Assembly: GCA_036403035.1 (NCBI GenBank)
Contig: DASWRT010000334.1
Location: 1-13,213 of the forward strand
DNA from: DASWRT01 sp036403035
Lineage (GTDB): Bacteria; Pseudomonadota; Alphaproteobacteria; ATCC43930; CGMCC-115725
Direction: 5' to 3'
DNA length: 13,213 nucleotides
In this document: in pieces, positions 7,410 to 13,213 of the stretch
Position numbering within the stretch: the first letter of the stretch is position 1
Layout: the number at the start of each line of letters is the position of its first letter
The notes under the pieces: model-generated
Databases searched by the model: none
What the model was told of the DNA's origin: nothing
What the model saw: only the letters and a program-made list of their open reading frames with translations
Program-made: the position numbers and the translations under genes

Positions 7410-7439
7410 CCGTGATGCGTGGCGGCGTGGAAGCGCGTG

Positions 7440-7991
7440 TCAGCCCGCGGAGCGCCTGCGTCCGCGCTTCGGCGGCTCCTCGACGACGGGGGCGCTGCGG
7501 GGGCGTCCGCGCCCGCTCGGCGCCGCGCTTGCCGGGGCTGCGCTGCCGTTCGCTTCGCCGCGACGGCTGCGGCGGCCGAGACCGATGCGCTTCGCAAAGG
7601 CGGCCTTGCTGGCAGCGTAGCTCGGGGCGACCATAGGATAGTTGGCCGGCAGGCTCCAACGGCTGCGGTACTCTTCCGGCGTCATCCTGTAGTGCGTCGA
7701 CAGATAGCGCTTCAACATCCGAAGGCGCTTTCCGTCCTCAAGACAGATGATGTAGTCGTCCGTGACCGACTCATCGATGGGCACCGCCGGCGCCGGCCGG
7801 ACCGGTTCCGGGGCTGCCGGAACGACTGCGCCTCCCTCGGCCGACACGGCCCTGTTCAGCACCGCGTAGATCGCCTCGATGAACGGGGGAACCTGATCCG
7901 CGGGTAACGTGTTGATCTTCAAGTAGCTTGCGACGATTTCCGTCAGGCTGTGTAGAAGATCCGGACGCTTCTCTTGATCGTTGGTTGACAC
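7440..7991 (-). CDS. MucR/Ros family transcriptional regulator with AT-hook-like tail
   Basis: A DNA-binding regulator of the alphaproteobacterial MucR/Ros family (global control of exopolysaccharide, motility and cell-cycle genes, binding AT-rich DNA). The N-terminus LLHSLTEIVASYLKINTLP (12-30) and the core SVTDDYIICLEDGKRLRMLKRYLSTHYRMTPEEYRSRW followed by LPANYPMVAPSYAA match it closely. In the zinc-finger core Cys83, Asp86 and His100 are present, but the first His is replaced by Tyr96. The tail after 140 is unusually long and basic, with RGRPR (161-165) and KRGRRR (175-180). The ORF stays open to 8294. I choose the GTG at 7991 because it gives the family N-terminus, has GAGG upstream, and a promoter-like sequence overlaps the alternative ATG at 8030. 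Confidence 0.88.
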   Translation of the reverse strand: MSTNDQEKRPDLLHSLTEIVASYLKINTLPADQVPPFIEAIYAVLNRAVSAEGGAVVPAAPEPVRPAPAVPIDESVTDDYIICLEDGKRLRMLKRYLSTHYRMTPEEYRSRWSLPANYPMVAPSYAASKAAFAKRIGLGRRSRRGEANGSAAPASAAPSGRGRPRSAPVVEEPPKRGRRRSAG

Positions 7992-8028
7992 CGGCCAGAA
8001 CCTCAGTTTAGCGAAGTTTATGTGGGAC

Positions 8029-8057
8029 ATAATTGAAACAAACGAAAAAAATTTCAA
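8029..8057 (-). promoter_or_regulatory. Probable sigma-70-type promoter of the mucR-like gene
   Basis: On the minus strand TTGAAA (8057-8052) is separated by 17 bases from AATTAT (8034-8029). The spacer is T-rich and contains TTTCAA, which is complementary to the -35 region and forms a dyad. MucR proteins bind AT-rich DNA and commonly repress their own genes, so this may also be an autoregulatory site. It overlaps the ATG at 8030, which therefore would not be transcribed. Confidence 0.5.
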
Positions 8058-8432
8058 CTGATAATCGCACACCGTCGCCGCGCATTTTCTGCGAGCGATA
8101 GCGGCCTCCTCGAATATCTTCTCCTTGCTGCAGAGCAGCGTATTTCCTGGGCGGAAGCGCTGCCCAAACATGCGCCAGGGCGTTTCTTGGCCGTTATAGG
8201 ACCAAATTTCTACCGCGTCCACGCAGACCTTGCGTAGTGAAGTCATTGCGCAAGAAGATAGGCAAAAAGCTCGACGAATTTCTTGCATTTGCAACTATTC
8301 GGGACTGCGCTTCGGTGCAAACGGGCGATATCTCATGACAAACGGATTGACTCGATAGCCGAAGGGAGATCACTTCAGCGACGGCAGGCAGGATGCAATC
8401 GGGCGAATCGGCGCTGCGGCAGGGCGTGCGAC

Positions 8433-8458
8433 GACAGCTGATCCTGACAGTTGATCCT
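8433..8458 (+). repeat. Tandem 13-bp direct repeat upstream of the acyl-CoA dehydrogenase
   Basis: Two abutting copies, GACAGCTGATCCT (8433-8445) and GACAGTTGATCCT (8446-8458), are identical at 12 of 13 positions. They are followed at once by the palindrome CTTGGACCAAG (8459-8469), about 65-100 bp before the ATG. Position suggests an operator for the dehydrogenase gene; a simple tandem duplication is the alternative. Confidence 0.6.
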
Positions 8459-8533
8459 CTTGGACCAAGGCACCGCGGCGCCGGCCGCGATATTGTCAGA
8501 GATATAAGAGTTGGAAGAGGGTAGGGGCGACCG

Positions 8534-9676
8534 ATGGATTTCACGCTTTCCGAAGACCAGTCAGCGATCCAGGCGGCGGCGCGCGCGTTCGCGCAAGGCG
8601 AACTGCTGCCGCACGCCGCGGATTGGGACGAGACGGAGACATTCCCCGACGAGGCGTTGCGTGACGCGGCGGCCCTCGGCTTTGCCGGCGTCTATGTCCG
8701 CGACGATGTCGGCGGCTCGGCGCTGAGCCGGCTTGATGCAGCGCTGATCTTCGAGGAGCTTGCCGCCGCCGATCCGTCCACCGCGGCCTACATCTCGATC
8801 CACAACATGGCGTCGTGGATGATCGACAGCTTCGGCTCGGACGAGCAGCGCCGACGTTTCCTGCCGAAGCTCACAAAGATGGAGCATTTCGCGAGCTACT
8901 GTCTTACCGAGCCCGGGTCCGGCTCCGATGCTGCGTCCCTGAAGACCCGTGCCGAGCGCGACGGCGACCACTACGTGCTGAACGGCGCCAAGGCCTTCAT
9001 CTCCGGCGCGGGCGCCAGCGACATCTATGTCTGCATGGTCCGCACCGGCGGCGAAGGACCGAAGGGCATCTCCTGCATCGTCGTCGAGAAAGGTACGCCG
9101 GGCCTGTCCTTCGGCAAGAAGGAAAAGAAGCTTGGCTGGAACAGCCAGCCGACGCGGATGGTGATCTTCGAGGATTGCCGGGTTCCCGTCGCGAACCGGA
9201 TCGGCGCCGAAGGCGACGGCTTCAAGATCGCGATGAAGGGGCTCGACGGCGGCCGGCTGAACATCGCCGCCTGCTCGCTGGGCGGCGCCCGCGCCTGCCT
9301 GGAGACGGCGCGCGAACACATGACGGTGCGCAAGCAGTTCGGCCAGGCGCTGGCGGAGTTCCAGGCGCTCCAGTTCCGCTTCGCCGACATGGCCACCGAA
9401 CTGGACGCGGCGCGTCTCATGGTCCACCGCGGCGCCTCCGCGCTCGACGCCGCGGACCCGAATGCAACGCTCTATTGCGCGATGGGCAAGCGCTTCGCGA
9501 CCGACGTGGGATTCAAGGTCTGCAACGATGCGCTCCAGCTTCACGGCGGCTACGGGTACATCAAGGAGTATCCGATCGAACGCTATCTGCGCGATCTCCG
9601 CGTCCACCAGATCCTCGAAGGCACGAACGAAATCATGCGCGTGATCATCGCCCGGAAGCTGCTGACGGCAAACTGA
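8534..9676 (+). CDS. Acyl-CoA dehydrogenase, isobutyryl-CoA dehydrogenase-like
   Basis: A 380-residue FAD-dependent dehydrogenase that introduces a 2,3-double bond into acyl-CoA and passes electrons to ETF. Full length, with N-terminal helical domain (1-115), beta domain with CLTEPGSGSDAAS (about 123-135), and C-terminal helices ending in QLHGGYGYIKEYPIERYLRD and LEGTNEIMR. The catalytic base is the Glu of LEGT (about residue 362). GWNSQPTR in the beta domain and overall similarity suggest the isobutyryl-CoA dehydrogenase (ACAD8) branch of valine degradation. A related short-branched-chain substrate is possible. The ATG follows AGAGGGTAGGGG. The usual valine-pathway neighbours (mmsA, mmsB) are absent here. 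An ScfR-type acyl-CoA regulator lies about 4 kb away; a link is speculative. Confidence 0.93.
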   Translation: MDFTLSEDQSAIQAAARAFAQGELLPHAADWDETETFPDEALRDAAALGFAGVYVRDDVGGSALSRLDAALIFEELAAADPSTAAYISIHNMASWMIDSFGSDEQRRRFLPKLTKMEHFASYCLTEPGSGSDAASLKTRAERDGDHYVLNGAKAFISGAGASDIYVCMVRTGGEGPKGISCIVVEKGTPGLSFGKKEKKLGWNSQPTRMVIFEDCRVPVANRIGAEGDGFKIAMKGLDGGRLNIAACSLGGARACLETAREHMTVRKQFGQALAEFQALQFRFADMATELDAARLMVHRGASALDAADPNATLYCAMGKRFATDVGFKVCNDALQLHGGYGYIKEYPIERYLRDLRVHQILEGTNEIMRVIIARKLLTAN

Positions 9677-10133
9677 AGCGCGACGACCAGCCGGTGCCGG
9701 CGCCGCCGTCGGCGCTGCCGGGCTCGGCCGGAACGAAGCGAGCCGACGACGGCGGGGGCGGCGCGCTCGATCCGGCGAGGCTGCCCGCGCCGGTCCATCC
9801 CGCCGGCATCTCGCCGCGGATCTCCTTCCAGGCCGACGTCGACGGCTGCTCCGTGGGAGAATGCGACGCTGCCGGCCACGTCCCTTCGGGCAGGACGCTC
9901 CAGCCGGGCGGCAGCATCATGCGGTCGATGCCGGAAAACGAGCGGTCGTAGGATCCGGCGACGGCGCTGTCCGGCGCGCCCGCCGCCGAGGCGGCGGCGG
10001 CGTTCCTTTCCGCCAGTTCGTCCGCGGCGGCTTGCAGGGTCGGGGTGCCCAGCATCAGCGTCACCGCCGGCAATGCAAGAATCCCGATGACCGAAAAGCC
10101 GGTTGCGGCGATGCTCAACGATCGCGGCATCAT
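9645..10133 (-). CDS. Small exported or membrane-anchored protein of unknown function
   Basis: A 162-residue protein I do not recognise. Residues 1-35 look like a signal peptide or membrane anchor: MMPRS, then a hydrophobic stretch to about 28 (LSIAATGFSVIGILALPAVTLML), then GTPTLQAAADEL with a possible cleavage site after AAA. The rest is Ala/Ser/Pro/Gly-rich and probably disordered, with MLPPGWSVLPEGTWPA and WKEIRGEMPAGW the only patterned parts. The ATG follows AGGGAGAGCAGG, a good ribosome-binding site, supporting a real gene. Its 3' end overlaps the convergent dehydrogenase by 32 bp. No promoter is obvious. It could be taxon-restricted. Confidence 0.62.
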   Translation of the reverse strand: MMPRSLSIAATGFSVIGILALPAVTLMLGTPTLQAAADELAERNAAAASAAGAPDSAVAGSYDRSFSGIDRMMLPPGWSVLPEGTWPAASHSPTEQPSTSAWKEIRGEMPAGWTGAGSLAGSSAPPPPSSARFVPAEPGSADGGAGTGWSSRFSLPSAASGR

Positions 10134-10563
10134 CCTGCTCTCCCTTTTGCGACTGCGGCCGTGCGCGACATCCCGGGCGGTACCGCCGCCTCCCAGCGCT
10201 TGCCCAGTTCAACACCGCTCGCCGGAAATCGACGCCTTGGCGGCTGCGGTAAAGTGCCGGTCCTGTCGGAGCCTATTAACGATAACCTCAACCCTGGAAT
10301 CGCTCGGACAGGGCAAGACAAGCCGCTCGATGCAATGCGGCAGCTCCCGAACTCAGGTCGGGAGCGGAACATGCCGATAGGGGGAGCGCGAAACGGAGGA
10401 GCGGGCGGGGAGGACATGGGCCCTGTCCCCCCGCCAGGCCCCTCGGGTGGGCCAGCGGATTAACCCAGGATCCCGCGGCCACTTCCCCAAGCGCGTCCAA
10501 GCACTATGCTCCTGCCGCGACCGGGCAGGCAAGAACCGCTACGGGCATGCGGGACAGCGGATC
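10134..10563. other. 430-bp hairpin-rich spacer upstream of the methyltransferase
   Basis: No credible protein gene. It contains at least four strong hairpins: GCTCCCGA/TCGGGAGC (10343-10350 and 10358-10365), GCGGGG(A)GGACA with TGTCCCCCCGC (10405-10416 and 10424-10434), GGCCC/GGGCC (10437-10441 and 10449-10453) and CCTGCC/GGCAGG (10511-10516 and 10524-10529). An AT-richer patch (TTAACGATAACC) lies at about 10276-10287. The hairpins could belong to a leader of the methyltransferase, a terminator, or an independent small RNA. Confidence 0.5.
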
Positions 10564-11169
10564 ATGACCAAATCAAGCTCCGAAGGGTGGCAGACCTATT
10601 ACGACGCGACCGCTTCCCGTCCGCCGCGGGCGACGCTGCTCGGTGCCCTCGCCGGGTTCACGGCGCCGGGTACGGCGGCGGATCTCGGCTGCGGCGACGG
10701 ACGCGACACGATCGAGCTGCTGCGCTGCGGCTGGACCGTGCTAGCGATCGACGACGAACCGCAGGCGATCGAGCGCCTGCGCGCCCGCCCGGAAGCAGTC
10801 GAAGCCGCCGCGGCCGGTCGGCTTTCGGTGCAGTGCCGACGGTTCGAGAAGGCCGACTGGCCCGCCGTCGATCTGATCAATGCGAGCTTCGCTCTGCCGC
10901 TTTGCCCGCCCGACCGTTTTCCCAGGTTGTGGGAGCGCATCGCCGGCTCGCTCCGTCCGGGCGGCTGCTTTGCCGGCCAGTTCTATGGGGATCGCGACGG
11001 CTGGGCCGGGCGGCCCGGCATCACCTGTCTCGACCGTGCGGCGGCGCTGCGTCTCCTCGACGGCTTCATCCTCGAACGGTTCGACGAGGAGGAGAATGAT
11101 GCAGTGACGCCGCGCGGCCGACCGAAGCACTGGCACGTCTTCCACATCGTCGCGCGGCTGCGGGCGTAA
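10564..11169 (+). CDS. Class I SAM-dependent methyltransferase
   Basis: A 201-residue Rossmann-fold methyltransferase transferring a methyl group from S-adenosylmethionine to an unknown acceptor. Motif I is AADLGCGDGRDTIELL (38-53), which binds SAM. The acidic residue ending the second strand is in AIDDEP (61-66). INASFALPLCPP (105-116) occupies the motif IV position, and LRPGGCFAGQFYG (130-142) the usual strand after it. The terminal PKHWHVFHIVARL is shared by small TehB-like methyltransferases. The ATG at 10564 is chosen because it starts shortly before YYDA, as in the family. An ATG at 10447 would add 39 unlike residues through hairpin DNA. The ribosome-binding site is weak. Detoxification is possible but not shown. 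Confidence 0.88.
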   Translation: MTKSSSEGWQTYYDATASRPPRATLLGALAGFTAPGTAADLGCGDGRDTIELLRCGWTVLAIDDEPQAIERLRARPEAVEAAAAGRLSVQCRRFEKADWPAVDLINASFALPLCPPDRFPRLWERIAGSLRPGGCFAGQFYGDRDGWAGRPGITCLDRAAALRLLDGFILERFDEEENDAVTPRGRPKHWHVFHIVARLRA

Positions 11170-11215
11170 GACCTTACACCTGTAGATTGGTTGGGGCTCC
11201 CGAGGGAACAATTTT

Positions 11216-11325
11216 TCACCGCAGAGAACCCCGGAGGTCCGCGGAGATACGATTTCTCGCGTGCGGAACACGCGCAGCAAATTGCTCAGCGATCCTCCGA
11301 GTCTCCTCTGCGCTCTCTGTGGTGA
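11216..11325. repeat. Imperfect inverted-repeat element of the CACCGCAGAG type
   Basis: Outer arms TCACCGCAGAGA (11216-11227) and TCTCTGTGGTGA (11314-11325) match at 11 of 12 positions. Extending inward (11228-11251 against 11290-11313) roughly half the bases still match. Near the centre are GCGTG-CGGAA-CACGC (11259-11273) and AGCAAATTGCT (11276-11286). A second, overlapping hairpin joins CTCCTCT (11303-11309) and AGAGGAG (11325-11331). Sequences like CACCGCAGAGGCGCAGAG are a widespread intergenic repeat in bacterial genomes; copy number here is unknown. Confidence 0.6.
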
Positions 11326-11394
11326 GAGGAGCTTCTGTTTCCTCTCAGCCCCTTGCCACGGACGATGCGGCCGGGATGCCGCTCCTGTCCTACG

Positions 11395-11901
11395 TCATGC
11401 CGAGGCTTGCGTCGTCCCCTTACGGCCACGCGGCTTCGGCTTCTCGCTGCCGTTCGCCGCGTCGGTCTCCTTCTTCGCGCGACCGCGCCCTTTCTCGGCC
11501 CCGCCGGAGGTCTTCTCGGCGGCGGCCGGCTTCGCGGTCTTCGCGCGGGCGGCCGGTTTCGGCGGTGCGGCCTTCGCGTCCTTGTCGCCTTCGCCTTCGG
11601 CGCCTGTCGTCGCGGCGGTGCCGGCGCGTGGCTTCTTCGCGTCCGCCTCTTCCGTCCGCTTGCCGGTCACGGCTTCCGTGGCGGCTTGCAGGGCCGCCCC
11701 GGCGACGCTCGCCGCGGTCTCGATCACCGTTTTGACAATGCTGCGACCCTCCTCGCCGGCCGTTTTCGCGTTCCGATCCTCGTCGGCGATCTCGGCCTCG
11801 GCCTGAGCCCAATGCCGGTCGTGCTGACCGTGCGGGCGCCCGGCGCGTTCCCAGATGGCGTGTGCACGCTCCTTGATCCTATTCTCCCGATCGGACTGCA
11901 T
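11395..11901 (-). CDS. DUF2934 protein with histone H1-like C-terminal tail
   Basis: A 168-residue protein. Residues 6-40 (ENRIKERAHAIWERAGRPH then HWAQAEAEI) match the DUF2934 domain, a short helical domain of unknown function common in alphaproteobacteria. Residues 50-80 form an alanine-rich amphipathic segment (SIVKTVIETAASVAGAALQAATEAV). The rest is Lys/Ala/Pro-rich, with KPAARAKTAKPAAAEK, GRGRAKK (138-144) and KPKPRGRKG (154-162), resembling histone H1 tails and suggesting binding to DNA or RNA. The ATG follows GGGAGAGAG. The frame stays open far upstream through the alpha/beta hydrolase gene, but that is a shadow. A possible EcfG-type promoter and a leader hairpin precede it. Nucleoid or stress function is inference. 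Confidence 0.85.
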   Translation of the reverse strand: MQSDRENRIKERAHAIWERAGRPHGQHDRHWAQAEAEIADEDRNAKTAGEEGRSIVKTVIETAASVAGAALQAATEAVTGKRTEEADAKKPRAGTAATTGAEGEGDKDAKAAPPKPAARAKTAKPAAAEKTSGGAEKGRGRAKKETDAANGSEKPKPRGRKGTTQASA

Positions 11902-11933
11902 CCCACTCTCTCCCGCAGCACGGTTTAACCGCT

Positions 11934-11958
11934 GCACCTGAGTAGCGATCACAGGTGC
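11934..11958 (-). promoter_or_regulatory. Leader hairpin of the DUF2934 gene
   Basis: Perfect 7-bp arms GCACCTG (11934-11940) and CAGGTGC (11952-11958) around an 11-nt loop, within the predicted 5' leader and 33 bp before the ATG. It may affect translation or mRNA stability, or be a terminator for the hydrolase transcript. Confidence 0.35.
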
Positions 11959-11981
11959 GGCGGACGGATTCTCGCGCGTTG

Positions 11982-12008
11982 AACGCACTGTCGGGCCGAG
12001 TCGGTTCC
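11982..12008 (-). promoter_or_regulatory. Possible EcfG-type general stress promoter
   Basis: On the minus strand GGAAC (12008-12004) and CGTT (11985-11982) are separated by 18 bases. The EcfG/sigma-T consensus of alphaproteobacteria is GGAAC and CGTT with about 16-17 bases between, so the elements match exactly but the spacing is slightly long. Transcription would start about 75 bp before the DUF2934 ATG. Confidence 0.35.
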
Positions 12009-12053
12009 ATCGCGAGAGTAGAATGTCGCCGGAATCGACGCCGAACGGATAAT

Positions 12054-12845
12054 TTAAGTCCGTGCGTCGAGAAATCGGGAGACCGCGTCGAGGAAGGCAT
12101 CCGGCTTCTCTGCGTGCACCCAGTGTCCGGCGCCGGCGATCGACGCGATCTTCGCGTGCGGGAACAGCCTTCGGATCGCCGGTTCGTGCGCCGCGGTCAC
12201 GTAGTCCGAGCGCTCGCCGCGGAGGAACAGAGCCGGTCCGCCGTATGAACTGCCGTGCGGCACATCGGGGAAGCCCGAGATCAGCGCCATGTCGCGTTCG
12301 AGCACCGGCAGGTTGAGACGCCAGCGAAACCCCTCCGGACCCTGCACGAGGTTCTGCAGCAGGAAGGCGCGGATGCCCGGCTCCGGGATGCGCGGCTTCA
12401 GGTGCTCGTCCGCCTCCGCGCGGCGCGAGACGCCGCTCAGGTCGACGTCGCGCATCGCCTGCACGTAGGCGCCGAGCGCGGGCGGATAGGCGACCGGCGC
12501 CACGTCGGCGACGATCAGCCGGTCGACCAGGGCAGGCTCCCGCAGCGCCGCGAGCATCGCCGCCTTGCCGCCCATGCTGTGGCCGAGCAGCGCCGCGCCG
12601 CCGCCCGGCGCGCGGGCGCGCAGCAGCGCGATCACGTCCTCGGCCATCGCGTCGTAGGTCATCGCGTCGTCCCAAGGCGATGCGCCGTGGTTGCGCATGT
12701 CGACGGCGACGACCCGGTAGCGGTCGGCGAGGCGCCTTGCGATCGTCGCCCAGTTCTGCGCCGAGCCGAACAGCCCGTGCAGGACGACGAGCAGCGGTCC
12801 GTCGCCGCCGGCCTGTTCGACGATGTTGAGCCGGATAGGCGCCAT
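12054..12845 (-). CDS. Alpha/beta hydrolase (YbfF/ABHD11-like esterase)
   Basis: A 263-residue alpha/beta-hydrolase fold enzyme of the acyl-ester or thioester hydrolase type. The oxyanion strand is LVVLHGLFGSAQNW (19-32). GHSMGG (88-93) carries the nucleophile Ser90. The acid is probably Asp214 in RGERSDYV, and the His is His241 in GAGHWVHAEKP. VVAVDMRNHGASP (46-57) is typical of the YbfF and mitochondrial ABHD11 branch, whose bacterial members hydrolyse short and medium acyl esters. No signal peptide is seen, so it acts in the cytoplasm. The ATG follows GAGGAG. It is upstream of the DUF2934 gene on the same strand, 152 bp away, but that gene appears to have its own promoter. Natural substrate unknown. 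Confidence 0.93.
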   Translation of the reverse strand: MAPIRLNIVEQAGGDGPLLVVLHGLFGSAQNWATIARRLADRYRVVAVDMRNHGASPWDDAMTYDAMAEDVIALLRARAPGGGAALLGHSMGGKAAMLAALREPALVDRLIVADVAPVAYPPALGAYVQAMRDVDLSGVSRRAEADEHLKPRIPEPGIRAFLLQNLVQGPEGFRWRLNLPVLERDMALISGFPDVPHGSSYGGPALFLRGERSDYVTAAHEPAIRRLFPHAKIASIAGAGHWVHAEKPDAFLDAVSRFLDART

Positions 12846-12895
12846 GGCCGTGTCGCTCCTCTCTTGCCTGTCGCCGCGCCACTTTAGCAGGCAGG

Positions 12896-12919
12896 AATCG
12901 GGATGCGCTGAACCCGATT
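12896..12919 (-). terminator. Hairpin at the end of the small minus-strand gene
   Basis: Perfect 7-bp arms AATCGGG (12896-12902) and CCCGATT (12913-12919) with a 10-nt loop. The right arm overlaps the stop codon of the minus-strand gene ending at 12918, a common place for terminators. No clear U-tract follows. Confidence 0.45.
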
Positions 12920-13213
12920 AAACAGGTTTGCTCAAACCGCCGCTCTCGCCGAGCACGCCGGTCGTTCCCGTCTCTCCTGCCGGCCGGTCCCCGGACGCCT
13001 TGTCCGGCATCGACCGTTCGCGCCGCTCCGCCGCGAGGACGCCGCCGCTCGTTTCGCCCGTGCCGGTTCCCTCCGGGCGCGCCTGGTTCCGGCGCTCCGG
13101 CTGATCGTTCAAGTCGCTGAGGCCGCCCGGATCATAGGGCCGTTCGAGATCGCCGCTCGCGACGAAGGCTTTTTCATTGATGGTGTCGACCTCGTCGGGT
13201 GGCAAGGACAGGT
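12918..13213 (-). CDS. Hypothetical protein, 5' end beyond window
   Basis: A hydrophilic protein I do not recognise, at least 95 residues. The frame is open to the window edge with no ATG. A TTG at 13205 could be a start, but the gene more likely begins outside, so it is treated as partial. The readable part has PPDEVDTINEKAFVASGDLERPYDPGG near its N-terminal end. After that it is Gly, Glu, Arg, Thr and Ser-rich and probably disordered (RPEGTGTGETSGG, RPAGETGTTGVLGESGG). It has no membrane segment or Cys. It ends in a terminator-like hairpin, which supports a genuine gene, and lies upstream of the hydrolase on the same strand. Confidence 0.6.
   Translation of the reverse strand, partial: LSLPPDEVDTINEKAFVASGDLERPYDPGGLSDLNDQPERRNQARPEGTGTGETSGGVLAAERRERSMPDKASGDRPAGETGTTGVLGESGGLSKPV

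Larger units (their letters stand above)
7116..7439. other. 324-bp gene-free spacer upstream of pirin, downstream of the mucR-like gene
   Basis: I find no convincing gene. The short open frames here lack family similarity and sensible start contexts. It holds the pirin leader (GAGGG ribosome-binding site at about 7123-7127), two palindromes at 7218-7250 and the strong hairpin at 7374-7409. Confidence 0.6.
7992..8533. other. 542-bp gene-free control region between mucR-like gene and acyl-CoA dehydrogenase
   Basis: No credible gene is seen in either direction; the open frames here have no recognisable domain. Base composition is less GC-rich than the neighbours, especially 8000-8130. It contains a probable mucR-like promoter (8029-8057), a 13-bp tandem repeat and a palindrome (8433-8469), and the ribosome-binding site of the dehydrogenase. 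A leader RNA or a degraded gene cannot be excluded. Confidence 0.55.

Noticed and set aside
8194..8544. 116-codon - strand frame between the mucR-like gene and the dehydrogenase
   Set aside because: No ribosome-binding site or recognisable motif, a Ser/Arg-rich composition, and it would overlap the dehydrogenase start.
10276..10287. TTAACGATAACC as a CtrA-like half-site
   Set aside because: It lacks the TTAA-N7-TTAA full site and one base of the known half-site variant; a single such match is expected by chance.
10353..10374. Resemblance to the SRP RNA core (TCAGGTC followed by a GGAG loop and GGAACATGCC); a second weak likeness at 10430-10460 (CCGCCAGG then AGCGG)
   Set aside because: The invariant 3' side of the symmetric loop (AGCAG) is missing, flanking strands do not form the long SRP hairpin, and the perfect 8-bp stem at 10343-10365 competes with that fold.
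11902..12882. Upstream extension of the DUF2934 frame, which would give a 495-residue protein
   Set aside because: The extension is the alternate frame of the alpha/beta hydrolase gene; DUF2934 begins at the ATG at 11901 with a good ribosome-binding site.
1..13213. CRISPR array, tRNA or rRNA genes, transposase, toxin-antitoxin or phage-defence system
   Set aside because: No spaced repeats, clover-leaf sequences, rRNA segments or recognisable mobile or defence protein motifs were found on either strand.

Overview
The window is GC-rich, densely coded DNA, most likely the chromosome of an alphaproteobacterium. The best taxonomic clue is a MucR/Ros-family regulator, a family essentially confined to that class. 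A large ScfR-type XRE regulator, a DUF2934 protein and a possible EcfG-type stress promoter agree with this. A sphingomonad or rhizobial/rhodospirillal relative would fit, but the sequence does not fix the genus. No rRNA, tRNA, CRISPR array, transposase or phage gene was seen.

Layout. 1-1870: the C-terminal part of a multicopper oxidase, then a DUF318/YraQ-type permease with a His-rich tail, together a probable metal-handling operon. 2032-4619: a ketopantoate-reductase-family enzyme (-) and an ScfR-type regulator (+), divergent around an AT-rich control region with three 8-bp phased repeats. 4692-7115: a redox module of wrbA (-), a LysR regulator (+) and a pirin (-); wrbA and lysR are divergent, lysR and pirin convergent. 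7440-8533: a MucR-like regulator (-) with an AT-hook-like tail, then a 542-bp control region. 8534-10133: an acyl-CoA dehydrogenase resembling isobutyryl-CoA dehydrogenase (+), overlapping at its 3' end a small exported protein of unknown function (-). 10134-11169: a hairpin-rich 430-bp spacer, then a class I methyltransferase (+). 11216-11331: an inverted-repeat element of the CACCGCAGAG type. 11395-12845: a DUF2934 protein with a histone-H1-like tail and an alpha/beta hydrolase, both (-). 12918-13213: a small unknown protein (-) that runs off the window.

How the genes may work together. No single large novel system is evident. The region reads as a set of small housekeeping and accessory modules. 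Quinone/flavin redox genes (wrbA, pirin) share a LysR neighbour. Acyl-CoA metabolism is suggested by the dehydrogenase and by the ScfR family, whose known members control short-chain acyl-CoA genes, although the two are about 4 kb apart. Two basic, DNA-binding-like proteins (MucR-like and DUF2934) carry low-complexity tails. The most interesting signals lie in non-coding DNA: the phased repeats at 3092-3115, the 13-bp tandem repeat at 8433-8458, the hairpin cluster at 10343-10529 and the repeat element at 11216-11331.
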